Source of the DNA: Bacteroidota bacterium
Lineage (GTDB): Bacteria; Bacteroidota; Bacteroidia; B-17B0; B-17BO
Length of the DNA: 7,370 bases
NCBI GenBank assembly: GCA_947462425.1
Contig: CANHPI010000130.1
Coordinates: forward strand, 1-7,370
Reading direction: 5' to 3'
A program made the position numbers and the translations under genes. Shown here piece by piece: positions 1 to 6,282 of the stretch. Within the stretch, counting starts at the first letter, position 1; each line of letters opens with the position of its first letter. Below the pieces are notes generated by a model that saw only the letters and a program-made list of their open reading frames with translations, searched no databases and was not told the origin of the DNA.

Positions 1-405
1 AATGATTTAAATATTAAAAAAACAATCAAAGAAATTAAAGAAACTGCTTACTTGTTTTTAAATGCACCCTATTTATGGGGTGGTCGAAGCCCTTTTGGTA
101 TTGATTGTTCAGGCTTTACGCAATTAGTTTATAAATTAAATGGGTATAAGTTGCCTCGTGATGCAAGTCAGCAAGTAGATCTTGGAAGTCCTTTAAGTTT
201 TGTTGAAGAAGCAGAGCCAGGAGATTTAGCTTTTTTTGATAACGAAGAAGGAAATATTGTACACGTTGGAATAGTTTTAGAAAATCAACAAATTATTCAT
301 GCCAGTGGTTGTGTACGTATTGATAAATTTGACCATTATGGGATTTTTCATTCAGAAAATAAAAAATATTCACACATGCTTAGAGTAATAAAAAAAGTCA
401 TATAA
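1..405 (+). CDS. NlpC/P60-family cysteine peptidase, C-terminal part (5' end outside window)
   Basis: This is the catalytic C-terminal domain of an NlpC/P60 peptidase, a family that usually cleaves peptidoglycan stem peptides in the envelope. The reading frame is open from base 1, and the residues before the TTG at 52 (ending KEIKETAYLFLNAPYLWGG) read naturally into the domain, so the gene starts upstream of the window and the TTG is internal. Visible hallmarks are YLWGGRSPFGIDCSGF with the nucleophile Cys (codon 106-108), the catalytic His in HVGIVL (262-264) and the third polar residue, His in IIHASG (298-300). The catalytic triad is therefore complete. The signal peptide and any SH3-like domains, common N-terminally in Bacteroidota homologues, would lie outside the window. 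It ends 53 bp before the next gene on the same strand with no terminator visible between, so read-through is possible. Family assignment is firm; substrate and cellular role are inferred. Confidence 0.9.
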   Translation, partial: NDLNIKKTIKEIKETAYLFLNAPYLWGGRSPFGIDCSGFTQLVYKLNGYKLPRDASQQVDLGSPLSFVEEAEPGDLAFFDNEEGNIVHVGIVLENQQIIHASGCVRIDKFDHYGIFHSENKKYSHMLRVIKKVI

Positions 406-407
406 AT

Positions 408-434
408 TTATTAATTTCGCAACTTATTAATTCG
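408..434 (+). repeat. Imperfect tandem direct repeat in the 53-bp intergenic gap
   Basis: Two near-identical copies, TTATTAATTTCG (408-419) and TTATTAATTCG (424-434), lie 16 bp apart start to start, upstream of the oxoamine synthase start at 459. The copies differ by one T. The spacing is not far from one and a half helical turns. They could be a pair of protein-binding half-sites or simply AT-rich chance. No TAnnTTTG promoter element is seen in this gap. Confidence 0.4.
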
Positions 435-458
435 AAAAAAACTAAATAAACAATTACC

Positions 459-1718
459 ATGAAAGATATATTTGAAAAGATTGAAAAAAATATGGGGCCA
501 ATCGGGGAGCATTCAAAAGCCTCTCATGGTTATTTTACATTTCCAAAATTAGAAGGTGATGTTTCTCCACACATGGGTTTTAGAGGTAAGCAATTATTAA
601 ACTGGAGTTTAAATAATTATTTAGGAATAGCAAATCACCCCGAAGTTAGGCAAGCAGATATTGAAGGTGCAACCAAGTTTGGATTAGCTTTGCCTATGGG
701 AGCTCGCATGATGAGTGGAAATTCTGATTTGCATGAGCAATTAGAACAAGGTTTATCTAAATTATCAAAAAAAGAAGATACGATTCTTTGTAATTTTGGC
801 TATCAAGCAATGGTTTCAGCTATTGATGCCTTGGTGGATAGACATGATGTTATTGTTTATGATGCAGAAAGTCACGCTTGTATTTTAGATGGAGTTCGTT
901 TGCACATGGGTAAGCGCTTCGTATTTAAACATAATGATGTTGAAGATTGTGAAAAACAGTTAGTACGTGCCCAACGCTTAGCCGATCAAACCGGTGGTGG
1001 TATATTAGTAATTACCGAAGGCGTATTTGGTATGCGTGGCGATCAAGGAAAATTAAAGGAAATAGTAGAGTTAAAAAAGAAGTTTACTTTTCGTTTATTT
1101 GTTGATGATGCTCATGGAGTTGGAACGTTAGGTCCAAATGGTGGTGGTACAGGCGAGCAACAAGGTTGTCAAGATGGAATTGATGTTTATTTTGGAACTT
1201 TTGCAAAATCATTTGCATTAATTGGCGGCTACATTAGTTCTACTAAACAAGTTGTAACCTACCTAAGATATAACATGCGTTCTCAAATATTTGCTAAATC
1301 TTTGCCTATGCCTTTGGTTTACGGATTATTAAAACGCTTAGAAATAATAAACAAACATCCAGAGTACCGCACTAAATTGTGGGATATTGCTTCAGAATTA
1401 CAAAAGGGATTAGTTGATGCAGGATTTAATATTGGAGTTACAAATACACCCGTAACTCCTGTATACATGAACGGTTCAATTCCAGAAGCTACAAATATGG
1501 TAATTGATTTACGTGAAAATTTTGGTATTTTTTGCTCCATGGTAGTTTATCCTGTTATTCCAAAAGGAATGATAATTTTAAGATTAATTCCAACTGCAAT
1601 GCATACTTCTGAAGATGTGAGATACACTATTGAATGCTTCTCTAAAATTAAAGATAAATTATACGGTGGTAAATATGTTGCAGATGAAATAAGAGAAGGT
1701 TTTTCTCAAGCATTGTAG
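459..1718 (+). CDS. PLP-dependent alpha-oxoamine synthase, serine palmitoyltransferase / cysteate acyltransferase type
   Basis: A complete 419-residue fold-type I PLP enzyme of the alpha-oxoamine synthase group (BioF, Kbl, serine palmitoyltransferase), which condense an amino acid with an acyl-CoA or acyl-ACP and lose CO2. Key residues are all present: His139 in SHACILDG (stacks on PLP), Asp216 and His219 in VDDAHGVG, the Schiff-base Lys250 in GTFAKSF, and the C-terminal RLIPTAMHT motif that carries the carboxylate-binding Arg. The length is close to the roughly 420 residues of bacterial serine palmitoyltransferases and longer than BioF or Kbl (about 385-400). The extra N-terminal part (MGPIGEHSKASHGYFTFPKLEG) matches, from memory, the form widespread in Flavobacteriia and relatives. 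In that phylum this enzyme makes either 3-ketosphinganine (sphingolipids) or the cysteate-derived precursor of sulfonolipids (capnine). No biotin or threonine-catabolism genes lie nearby, which argues mildly against BioF or Kbl. The name 'aminotransferase class I/II' often given to it reflects the fold only. ATG start, no Shine-Dalgarno. Confidence 0.88.
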   Translation: MKDIFEKIEKNMGPIGEHSKASHGYFTFPKLEGDVSPHMGFRGKQLLNWSLNNYLGIANHPEVRQADIEGATKFGLALPMGARMMSGNSDLHEQLEQGLSKLSKKEDTILCNFGYQAMVSAIDALVDRHDVIVYDAESHACILDGVRLHMGKRFVFKHNDVEDCEKQLVRAQRLADQTGGGILVITEGVFGMRGDQGKLKEIVELKKKFTFRLFVDDAHGVGTLGPNGGGTGEQQGCQDGIDVYFGTFAKSFALIGGYISSTKQVVTYLRYNMRSQIFAKSLPMPLVYGLLKRLEIINKHPEYRTKLWDIASELQKGLVDAGFNIGVTNTPVTPVYMNGSIPEATNMVIDLRENFGIFCSMVVYPVIPKGMIILRLIPTAMHTSEDVRYTIECFSKIKDKLYGGKYVADEIREGFSQAL

Positions 1719-1753
1719 TAATAGAATAAGAAGTTATAGGTTATTCTGAACTA

Positions 1754-1780
1754 TGTCACTTCGAGCGCAGTCGAGAAGTA
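1754..1780. repeat. GC-rich REP-like palindrome
   Basis: This segment stands out by composition from its very AT-rich surroundings. ACTTCGA (1758-1764) pairs with TCG-AG-AAGT (1771-1779), with a two-base AG bulge and the six-base loop GCGCAG, giving an imperfect hairpin. The core (TCGAGCGCAGTCGA) resembles, from memory, a family of short interspersed palindromes found many times between genes of Bacteroidota genomes. Only one copy occurs in this window, so the repetitive nature is inferred from recollection. It lies in the gap before the TatD-family gene. Confidence 0.6.
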
Positions 1781-1792
1781 GCATCTCATTAG

Positions 1793-1829
1793 ACCCTAAA
1801 TCAAATTAAGGGTAACTGACAATTTCAGT
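1793..1829. repeat. Two small adjacent inverted repeats before the tatD-like gene
   Basis: ACCCT (1793-1797) pairs with AGGGT (1809-1813), and the flanking AA/TT can extend this with one bulge. Directly after it ACTGA (1815-1819) pairs with TCAGT (1825-1829) around a five-base loop. The second ends six bases before the ATG at 1836. With the palindrome at 1758-1779 they make three hairpins in a row, which could stabilise or process the message or affect initiation. Neither has a T-run, so they are not intrinsic terminators. Stems of five pairs can arise by chance. Confidence 0.35.
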
Positions 1830-1835
1830 ACTATA

Positions 1836-2486
1836 ATGATACCAAATATCAATATCCACACACACCATTTATCGAAAGAGGATGGTGTGTTTTTGTTTAA
1901 TAACCGTTTTGGTTTTGAAAAAGATATACACACAAAATCTTTCTTTTCAATAGGTATTCATCCTTGGGACGCCCATTTAGAGTTTTCAAAAATAGTATTT
2001 GAAAATTATCTTTCTCATCAAAATTGCATTGCGATTGGTGAATGTGGTTTAGATAAATTAAAGGGTGCAGATTTAGAGTTTCAAAAAATTATTTTTAAAT
2101 TTCAATTAGATTTAGCATTAAAATATCAAAAGCCTGTAATTATTCATTGCGTAAAAGCATTTGACGAAATAATTAAAATATGTGAGCCATTACAAAATAA
2201 AATTCCTTTAATTATTCACGGGTTTAATAAATCTAACCAATTAGCAGAACAATTAATCGAAAAAGGTTTTTATTTATCATTAGGAGATAATGTTTTCAAA
2301 AAAAGAAAATTTGATTTTATGTCGATTCCACTAAATAAATTATTTTTAGAAACAGATACTAAAAACACCATTTTAATTGAAGATATTTATAAAATTGCGT
2401 CACAAAAATTTATAATATCAGAAGATGACTTAAAAGAAAAAATTTACAGTAATTTCACAACCTTATTTAAAAAAGATGGAAGATAA
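1836..2486 (+). CDS. TatD-family metal-dependent hydrolase (short form)
   Basis: A 216-residue member of the TatD family in the amidohydrolase superfamily. Characterised members are metal-dependent DNases (3'-5' exonuclease activity on DNA and sometimes RNA), but the substrate of most is unknown. All expected metal ligands can be placed: His8 and His10 (HTHH), Glu69 in IGECGLD, His104 in VIIHC, His128 in LIIHG and Asp174 in FLETD. The motif SIGIHPWD also fits the family. At 216 residues it is shorter than the usual 255-265, the loss being spread over loops rather than at a catalytic motif; similar short forms are, as I recall, common in Bacteroidota. The ATG at 1836 is preferred because the HxH strand follows only seven residues later, as in homologues. 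Its 3' end overlaps tcdA by 11 bp, implying co-transcription and probably translational coupling. It should not be equated with E. coli TatD in function, and it has no link to Tat export. Confidence 0.9.
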   Translation: MIPNINIHTHHLSKEDGVFLFNNRFGFEKDIHTKSFFSIGIHPWDAHLEFSKIVFENYLSHQNCIAIGECGLDKLKGADLEFQKIIFKFQLDLALKYQKPVIIHCVKAFDEIIKICEPLQNKIPLIIHGFNKSNQLAEQLIEKGFYLSLGDNVFKKRKFDFMSIPLNKLFLETDTKNTILIEDIYKIASQKFIISEDDLKEKIYSNFTTLFKKDGR

Positions 2487-3210
2487 ACATTGGATGCAAC
2501 GTACTCGCCTTTTAGTGGGAGACGAAGGTTTAGATATTTTACAAAAATCACATGTTTTAATTGTTGGTTTAGGTGGAGTAGGGTCATATGCCGCAGAAGC
2601 TTTATGCAGAGCAGGAATTGGAGAGTTAACTATTGTTGATGGTGATGTGGTAGATCCTACAAACAGAAATCGCCAATTACAAGCATTAGCTACAACACAT
2701 GGCATGGGAAAAGCTAAGTTAATGGAAGAGCGCATGTTACAGATTAATCCATACGTTAAGTTAAATGTTATTTCAGAGTTTCAAGACCCTGAAAAAATGA
2801 TTTTACTTTTACATCAAAAATTTGATTACGTGATTGATGCTATTGATAGCATTACCCCAAAAGTTCATTTAATAAAAACAGCCAAAGAACAAGGGCATCA
2901 AATTGTATCTTGCATGGGCGCTGGTGGAAAAATGGATCCAACCCAGTTAAAAGTGCTAGATGTCTCAAAAACGGTTCATTGCCCAATGGCTTATTATTTA
3001 AGAAAAAGATTAAAGGAAGTAGGCATCAAAAATGGTATAAAGGCAGTATTTTCAACGGAATTGCCTGATAAAAAATCAATTATGAAAACTGATGGAACAA
3101 ATTTTAAAAAATCAGCATATGGAACAATTTCATATATTCCGGCTGTTTTTGGGATGACTTGCGCCTCTGTTGTAATAAGAGATTTGATTGATTGGAAGGA
3201 AATAAAATAA
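2476..3210 (+). CDS. tcdA: tRNA threonylcarbamoyladenosine dehydratase (TcdA/CsdL, ThiF-like E1 fold)
   Basis: A 244-residue E1-like ATP-dependent enzyme. TcdA adenylates and dehydrates the t6A37 side chain of ANN-decoding tRNAs to the cyclic ct6A form, improving decoding. The N-terminal HWMQRTRLLVGDEG precedes the nucleotide-binding loop GLGGVGS (residues 31-37), the acidic strand end IVDGD (Asp55) and the conserved NRNRQ (63-67) followed by GKAK with Lys79, all as in the TcdA branch. VIDAIDSITPK and SCMGAGGKMDP complete the ThiF fold. It lacks the paired CxxC zinc motifs of MoeB and ThiF, which supports TcdA over those paralogues. Length is slightly under the E. coli protein (about 268). 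The ATG lies inside the end of the tatD-like gene (11 bp overlap); this start is favoured because the conserved HWMQR segment begins at residue 5. No csdA or csdE sulfur-transfer partner gene is in the window. A likely terminator overlaps its stop codon. Confidence 0.93.
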   Translation: MEDKHWMQRTRLLVGDEGLDILQKSHVLIVGLGGVGSYAAEALCRAGIGELTIVDGDVVDPTNRNRQLQALATTHGMGKAKLMEERMLQINPYVKLNVISEFQDPEKMILLLHQKFDYVIDAIDSITPKVHLIKTAKEQGHQIVSCMGAGGKMDPTQLKVLDVSKTVHCPMAYYLRKRLKEVGIKNGIKAVFSTELPDKKSIMKTDGTNFKKSAYGTISYIPAVFGMTCASVVIRDLIDWKEIK

Positions 3211-3226
3211 CGTAAGTTATTTTTTT
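3204..3226 (+). terminator. Weak intrinsic terminator overlapping the tcdA stop codon
   Basis: AAAATAAC (3204-3211) pairs with GTTATTTT (3216-3223) around a GTAA loop, a GNRA-type tetraloop. The descending arm runs into seven T residues (3220-3226). The tcdA TAA (3208-3210) is part of the stem. Only one G-C pair is present, so stability is low, but layout and position fit the end of the 1-3210 transcription unit. Confidence 0.5.
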
Positions 3227-3276
3227 AAACTATAATTTAACAATTAAATATTAGCCATTTTTTTATAATATTATTT

Positions 3277-3306
3277 TTGGATTAATTAAATTATTAGTTA
3301 TGTTTG
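3277..3306 (+). promoter_or_regulatory. Bacteroidota-type sigma-A promoter for the metalloprotease gene
   Basis: TTG (3277-3279), a 19-base spacer, then TATGTTTG (3299-3306) fit the published Flavobacterium/Bacteroides pattern TTG-N17-23-TAnnTTTG. Transcription would begin a few bases after 3306, leaving a 5' leader of about 40 bases to the ATG at 3354. The leader is very AT-rich with no Shine-Dalgarno, normal in this phylum. The rest of 3227-3353 is AT-rich with no open frame I would support. Confidence 0.6.
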
Positions 3307-3353
3307 TGTTAAGAATAAATCCCCATTTATTTAATTTATAAAAATATATAAAA

Positions 3354-6107
3354 ATGAAAAAAATCTTACTTAGTGCTACAGCTTTTTTATCCTTAGTAGC
3401 TTCTATCAACGCACAAAATATTCAGCCATGTAACACATACGGAGTTCGTGAAACTTTGCTTAAAACTGTTCCTGGATATGCTGCAAAATTAAATGCTGCA
3501 GAATCTGCAGCATCAGCTGAATATCAAGCTTTTTTGCAAAATATGAATTCAGCGGCAAAAACAGCTTCTTTAGCTCCTGATTATACTTTTACTGTGCCCG
3601 TTGTTTTTCATGTTTTACATTTAGGCGAAGCTCCTGGTACTGGTTCAAATATTAATGATCAACTTTGTATTGATGCTTTAGCTCAGGTTAATAGAGATTT
3701 TTCTAGACAAGGTAATGATACAAATACAATTGACGCGTTATTTGATCCTTTATATAAAAATTCTCACATGCATTTTGCATTAGCTCAAAAAGATCCAAAT
3801 GGTAACTGTACTAATGGAATAGTTCATCACTTTAACCCAAAAACAAATTGGGATCAATCAGATGTATTCAATTATCAATACAGTACTTATGCTGCGGGTA
3901 ACTGGAGTCCAGCAAAATATTTAAATATTTATATTGTTAAAAACATTATAGGTTCTTCAATTGGTATTATTGTTGGATATACTTATTTACCGGGCACATC
4001 TCCAGTTGATCCTGCTGATGCAATCGTATATCGAAATGATTTTTTATCAGGATTAGATGCGCGATCATTAAGTCATGAAATTGGTCATTGGTTTGGTTTA
4101 AGTCATACTTTTGGTTCTACAAATGAACCTGGTTCAGAATGTAGTAATGACGATATTGGTGATACACCAAAAACTACTGGTTTTTTCAGTATTTGCCCTA
4201 AAGCTGCAAATTATTCTTTTGTACCTTCAGTTACAAATCCTTCTGATGGATCAGATATTGTTAGAGTAAAATTAGGTGCTACTATGACTAATTCAACAAC
4301 AATAAATACATTATCTGGTTATTTTAAAAGACCACTTAGTTCTCTTACAGGAACAGTTCCAACAACAGCAACCGACTCATCAAATGTTATTGCATCTGGA
4401 GTAGCTGGCGGTTATTCTGATTTTTCATTAGTTTATGGAAATGATTTTACTGCAGGAACTACCAATATTCTTTCTGTTCAAAGCACGGCATCACCAAGTG
4501 TTGCTAATTATGTTGCTGTTTATTGTGATTATAATAAAGACGGTGATTTTTTAGATGGCAATGAAACACTGTTTAATTCAGGTGCCGGATTTTTTGGTAA
4601 TCAAACATTTTCAGTAAGTACGGTTATCCCTGCAGGACTTAAAGGACCTTCAAGAATGCGAGTTATTACAAGTGATTCTCCAATAACTAGTGCTTTATTT
4701 ACACCAACCAGCGGAGAAATTGAAGATTATACATTAAATATTGGTATACCATCCTGTGATGATATTAGACCTAACATAGAAAACATTATGGATTACTCTT
4801 CTTGTCCTAAAATGTTTACTGAAGGACAAGTAAATAAAATGAGATTATCTGCTAGTTCAACTATTGGTAATAGAAATTTATTAGTTGATACTTTAAATTT
4901 AAAATTTACAGGAATATTAGATGCTAATGGTAATCCAACAACTGTATCACCTTGTGGACCAGTTTCGGATTTTGCTTCTAACAAATTAATAACATGTGCA
5001 GGTCAATCTATAGTATATAACAGTACATCGTATAATTCAACTCCATCATCATACTCTTGGGTATTTGAAGGTGGTTCTCCTGCTACATCTACATTAGCAA
5101 CTCAATCTGTTACTTATTCAACTCCAGGTACATATTCTGTTTCCTTAACTACTTCAAATGGTAATGGTTCATCTACTAAAACAGTAGAATCATATGTTAC
5201 TACAAATTGGAATGCAGGCTTAATATCTTTACCTTATTCAGAAAACTTTGAATCAGGTCAGTGGTGGCCTGCTGGTTGGGTAAATGTTAATGCTGATTAT
5301 AATACTCATTCATGGGAAATGTCTAATTATGGAGCTGGAACTCTAAGTAATTCTTATCATTCATTAGTTCTTGGTAATGCAAATTATGTAAGTTTCTTCC
5401 CTGGTTTTGCTGGAAATGTTGATATTATGGAAACTCCAAATTTTGATTTTACAAATACGTCTAATATTTCTTTCTCATTTGATTACTCTTTTGCAAGAAA
5501 AACAGGCGTTACATCAGATGATTTCCGTGTTCAATATAGTTTAGATTGTGGTGGAACATGGTCTAATATGCCTTCAATTCCTGCAATTACAGCAATGGTA
5601 GCTGCAACTGGAGGTACAGTTAATGCTCCTTACATTCCATTGAGTTCTTTAACTAGCTCAACAAATCCAAATCCAAAATGGAAAAATGTGACCGTTGCCA
5701 ATGGATTTTTTAGCTCGCTTGTAGATAACAAAAGAGATGTGAAATTCAGATTTTATTTTATGAATGACATAGAAAACGGGCAGTCTCAAAATTTATATAT
5801 TGATAATATTAATATTAGTGGAACTGTTGGGATTCATGAATTTGAAAACTCACTTGGTTTATCAATTTATCCTAATCCAACAAATTCATCTGCAACTATT
5901 CAATTAACATCTCCTAAAGATTCTAAAATTGACATCTTAGTTTATGATGTTACAGGTAGAATTGTTGAACAAAACCAGGTAAATGCAGCAGCAGGTGTTA
6001 ACTCAAAATATACAGTTAATACTTCAAGTAAATTAAATGCCGGTATTTATTTTATAACGCTTGTTATTGATAATAATAAAATTACTAAAAAGTTAATTAT
6101 TGAATAA
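3354..6107 (+). CDS. Secreted pappalysin-type (M43) zinc metalloprotease with inserted GEVED-like domain, PKD, jelly-roll and T9SS sorting domain
   Basis: A 917-residue multidomain exoprotein. A Sec signal peptide (1-20, INA|QN cleavage) is followed by a probable propeptide to about 78. The M43 catalytic domain begins at VPVVFHV (about 81) and carries the zinc motif HEIGHWFGLSH: His241, Glu242, His245, His251. The Met-turn NIMDYSSC (Met479) and MFTEGQVNKM lie far downstream, because residues about 286-466 form what looks like a GEVED domain: GGYSDF, the calcium-loop-like DYNKDGDF (392-399) and GEIEDYTL (454-461). The normal M43 spacing from zinc motif to Met-turn is much shorter. A PKD domain (about 536-617, YSWVFEGG and PGTYSVSL), a jelly-roll or MAM-like domain (about 625-823, ENFESGQWWPAGW to LYIDNINISG) and a T9SS type A C-terminal domain (about 832-917, LSIYPNPTN to NAGIYFITL and KKLIIE) follow. 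The protein should be exported by Sec, then T9SS, and attached or released at the surface. Pappalysins cut proteins; the target is unknown. It has its own promoter and terminator, and three in-frame TAA codons end it. Confidence 0.9.
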   Translation: MKKILLSATAFLSLVASINAQNIQPCNTYGVRETLLKTVPGYAAKLNAAESAASAEYQAFLQNMNSAAKTASLAPDYTFTVPVVFHVLHLGEAPGTGSNINDQLCIDALAQVNRDFSRQGNDTNTIDALFDPLYKNSHMHFALAQKDPNGNCTNGIVHHFNPKTNWDQSDVFNYQYSTYAAGNWSPAKYLNIYIVKNIIGSSIGIIVGYTYLPGTSPVDPADAIVYRNDFLSGLDARSLSHEIGHWFGLSHTFGSTNEPGSECSNDDIGDTPKTTGFFSICPKAANYSFVPSVTNPSDGSDIVRVKLGATMTNSTTINTLSGYFKRPLSSLTGTVPTTATDSSNVIASGVAGGYSDFSLVYGNDFTAGTTNILSVQSTASPSVANYVAVYCDYNKDGDFLDGNETLFNSGAGFFGNQTFSVSTVIPAGLKGPSRMRVITSDSPITSALFTPTSGEIEDYTLNIGIPSCDDIRPNIENIMDYSSCPKMFTEGQVNKMRLSASSTIGNRNLLVDTLNLKFTGILDANGNPTTVSPCGPVSDFASNKLITCAGQSIVYNSTSYNSTPSSYSWVFEGGSPATSTLATQSVTYSTPGTYSVSLTTSNGNGSSTKTVESYVTTNWNAGLISLPYSENFESGQWWPAGWVNVNADYNTHSWEMSNYGAGTLSNSYHSLVLGNANYVSFFPGFAGNVDIMETPNFDFTNTSNISFSFDYSFARKTGVTSDDFRVQYSLDCGGTWSNMPSIPAITAMVAATGGTVNAPYIPLSSLTSSTNPNPKWKNVTVANGFFSSLVDNKRDVKFRFYFMNDIENGQSQNLYIDNINISGTVGIHEFENSLGLSIYPNPTNSSATIQLTSPKDSKIDILVYDVTGRIVEQNQVNAAAGVNSKYTVNTSSKLNAGIYFITLVIDNNKITKKLIIE

Positions 6108-6121
6108 TAATAATTATTATT
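6105..6121. other. Triple in-frame TAA stop and AT palindrome
   Basis: The metalloprotease gene ends TAATAATAA (6105-6113), three consecutive in-frame stops. Bases 6106-6121 form a perfect 16-bp A/T palindrome. Tandem stops limit read-through past the C-terminal sorting signal, whose exact end matters for T9SS; the palindrome may be a by-product of the triplet repetition. Confidence 0.5.
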
Positions 6122-6129
6122 GTTTCTTT

Positions 6130-6166
6130 AAAACGTCCTTCTAACTATAGAAGGACGTTTTTTTTT
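6130..6166 (+). terminator. Strong intrinsic terminator after the metalloprotease gene
   Basis: AAAACGTCCTTCT (6130-6142) pairs perfectly with AGAAGGACGTTTT (6149-6161), and an inner A-T pair leaves a four-base loop. The 3' arm continues into nine T residues (6158-6166). This is the clearest terminator in the window and separates the protease unit from the TPR gene. Confidence 0.92.
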
Positions 6167-6220
6167 GGATATTTTAATTATGGTTAAATAAACTAATCTA
6201 ATAATCAATAAAAAAATAAT

Positions 6221-6228
6221 TATCTTTG
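6221..6228 (+). promoter_or_regulatory. Possible -7 promoter element for the TPR gene
   Basis: TATCTTTG matches TAnnTTTG and lies 55 bases before the ATG at 6283, a plausible leader length. No TTG is found at the expected 17-23 base spacing upstream, so the promoter is incomplete by consensus. A 10-bp direct repeat AAATAATTAT (6214-6223 and 6241-6250) overlaps it. The rest of 6167-6282 shows nothing else I can support. Confidence 0.4.
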
Positions 6229-6282
6229 AGCCTCTATAATAAATAATTATAGTCTTTCTTAAATTTTTTTAATTCTAAAACT

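Noticed and set aside
52..54. TTG at 52 as the start of the NlpC/P60 gene
   Set aside because: The frame is open upstream to base 1 and codes residues typical of the domain's leading helix; starting here would remove part of the fold.
1319..1540. Minus-strand open frame within the oxoamine synthase
   Set aside because: It lies wholly antisense to a gene with clear family motifs; its translation shows no recognisable domain.
2463..2735. Minus-strand open frame opposite tcdA
   Set aside because: Antisense to the nucleotide-binding region of tcdA, low-complexity translation, no promoter.
3272..3279. TATTTTTG as an alternative -7 promoter element
   Set aside because: It matches TAnnTTTG but no TTG lies at the required distance upstream, whereas the element at 3299-3306 has a properly spaced partner.
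4191..4760. Chimeric assembly or gene fusion as the explanation for the GEVED segment in the protease
   Set aside because: The frame is continuous, codon use is uniform on both sides, and both flanks are recognisable M43 segments, which favours a genuine domain insertion.
4793..4984. Minus-strand open frame within the metalloprotease gene
   Set aside because: Short and antisense to the conserved Met-turn region; no supporting signal.
6214..6250. Direct repeat AAATAATTAT (two copies) as an operator
   Set aside because: The motif is pure A/T in an extremely AT-rich gap; chance recurrence is likely, so it is only mentioned with the promoter.
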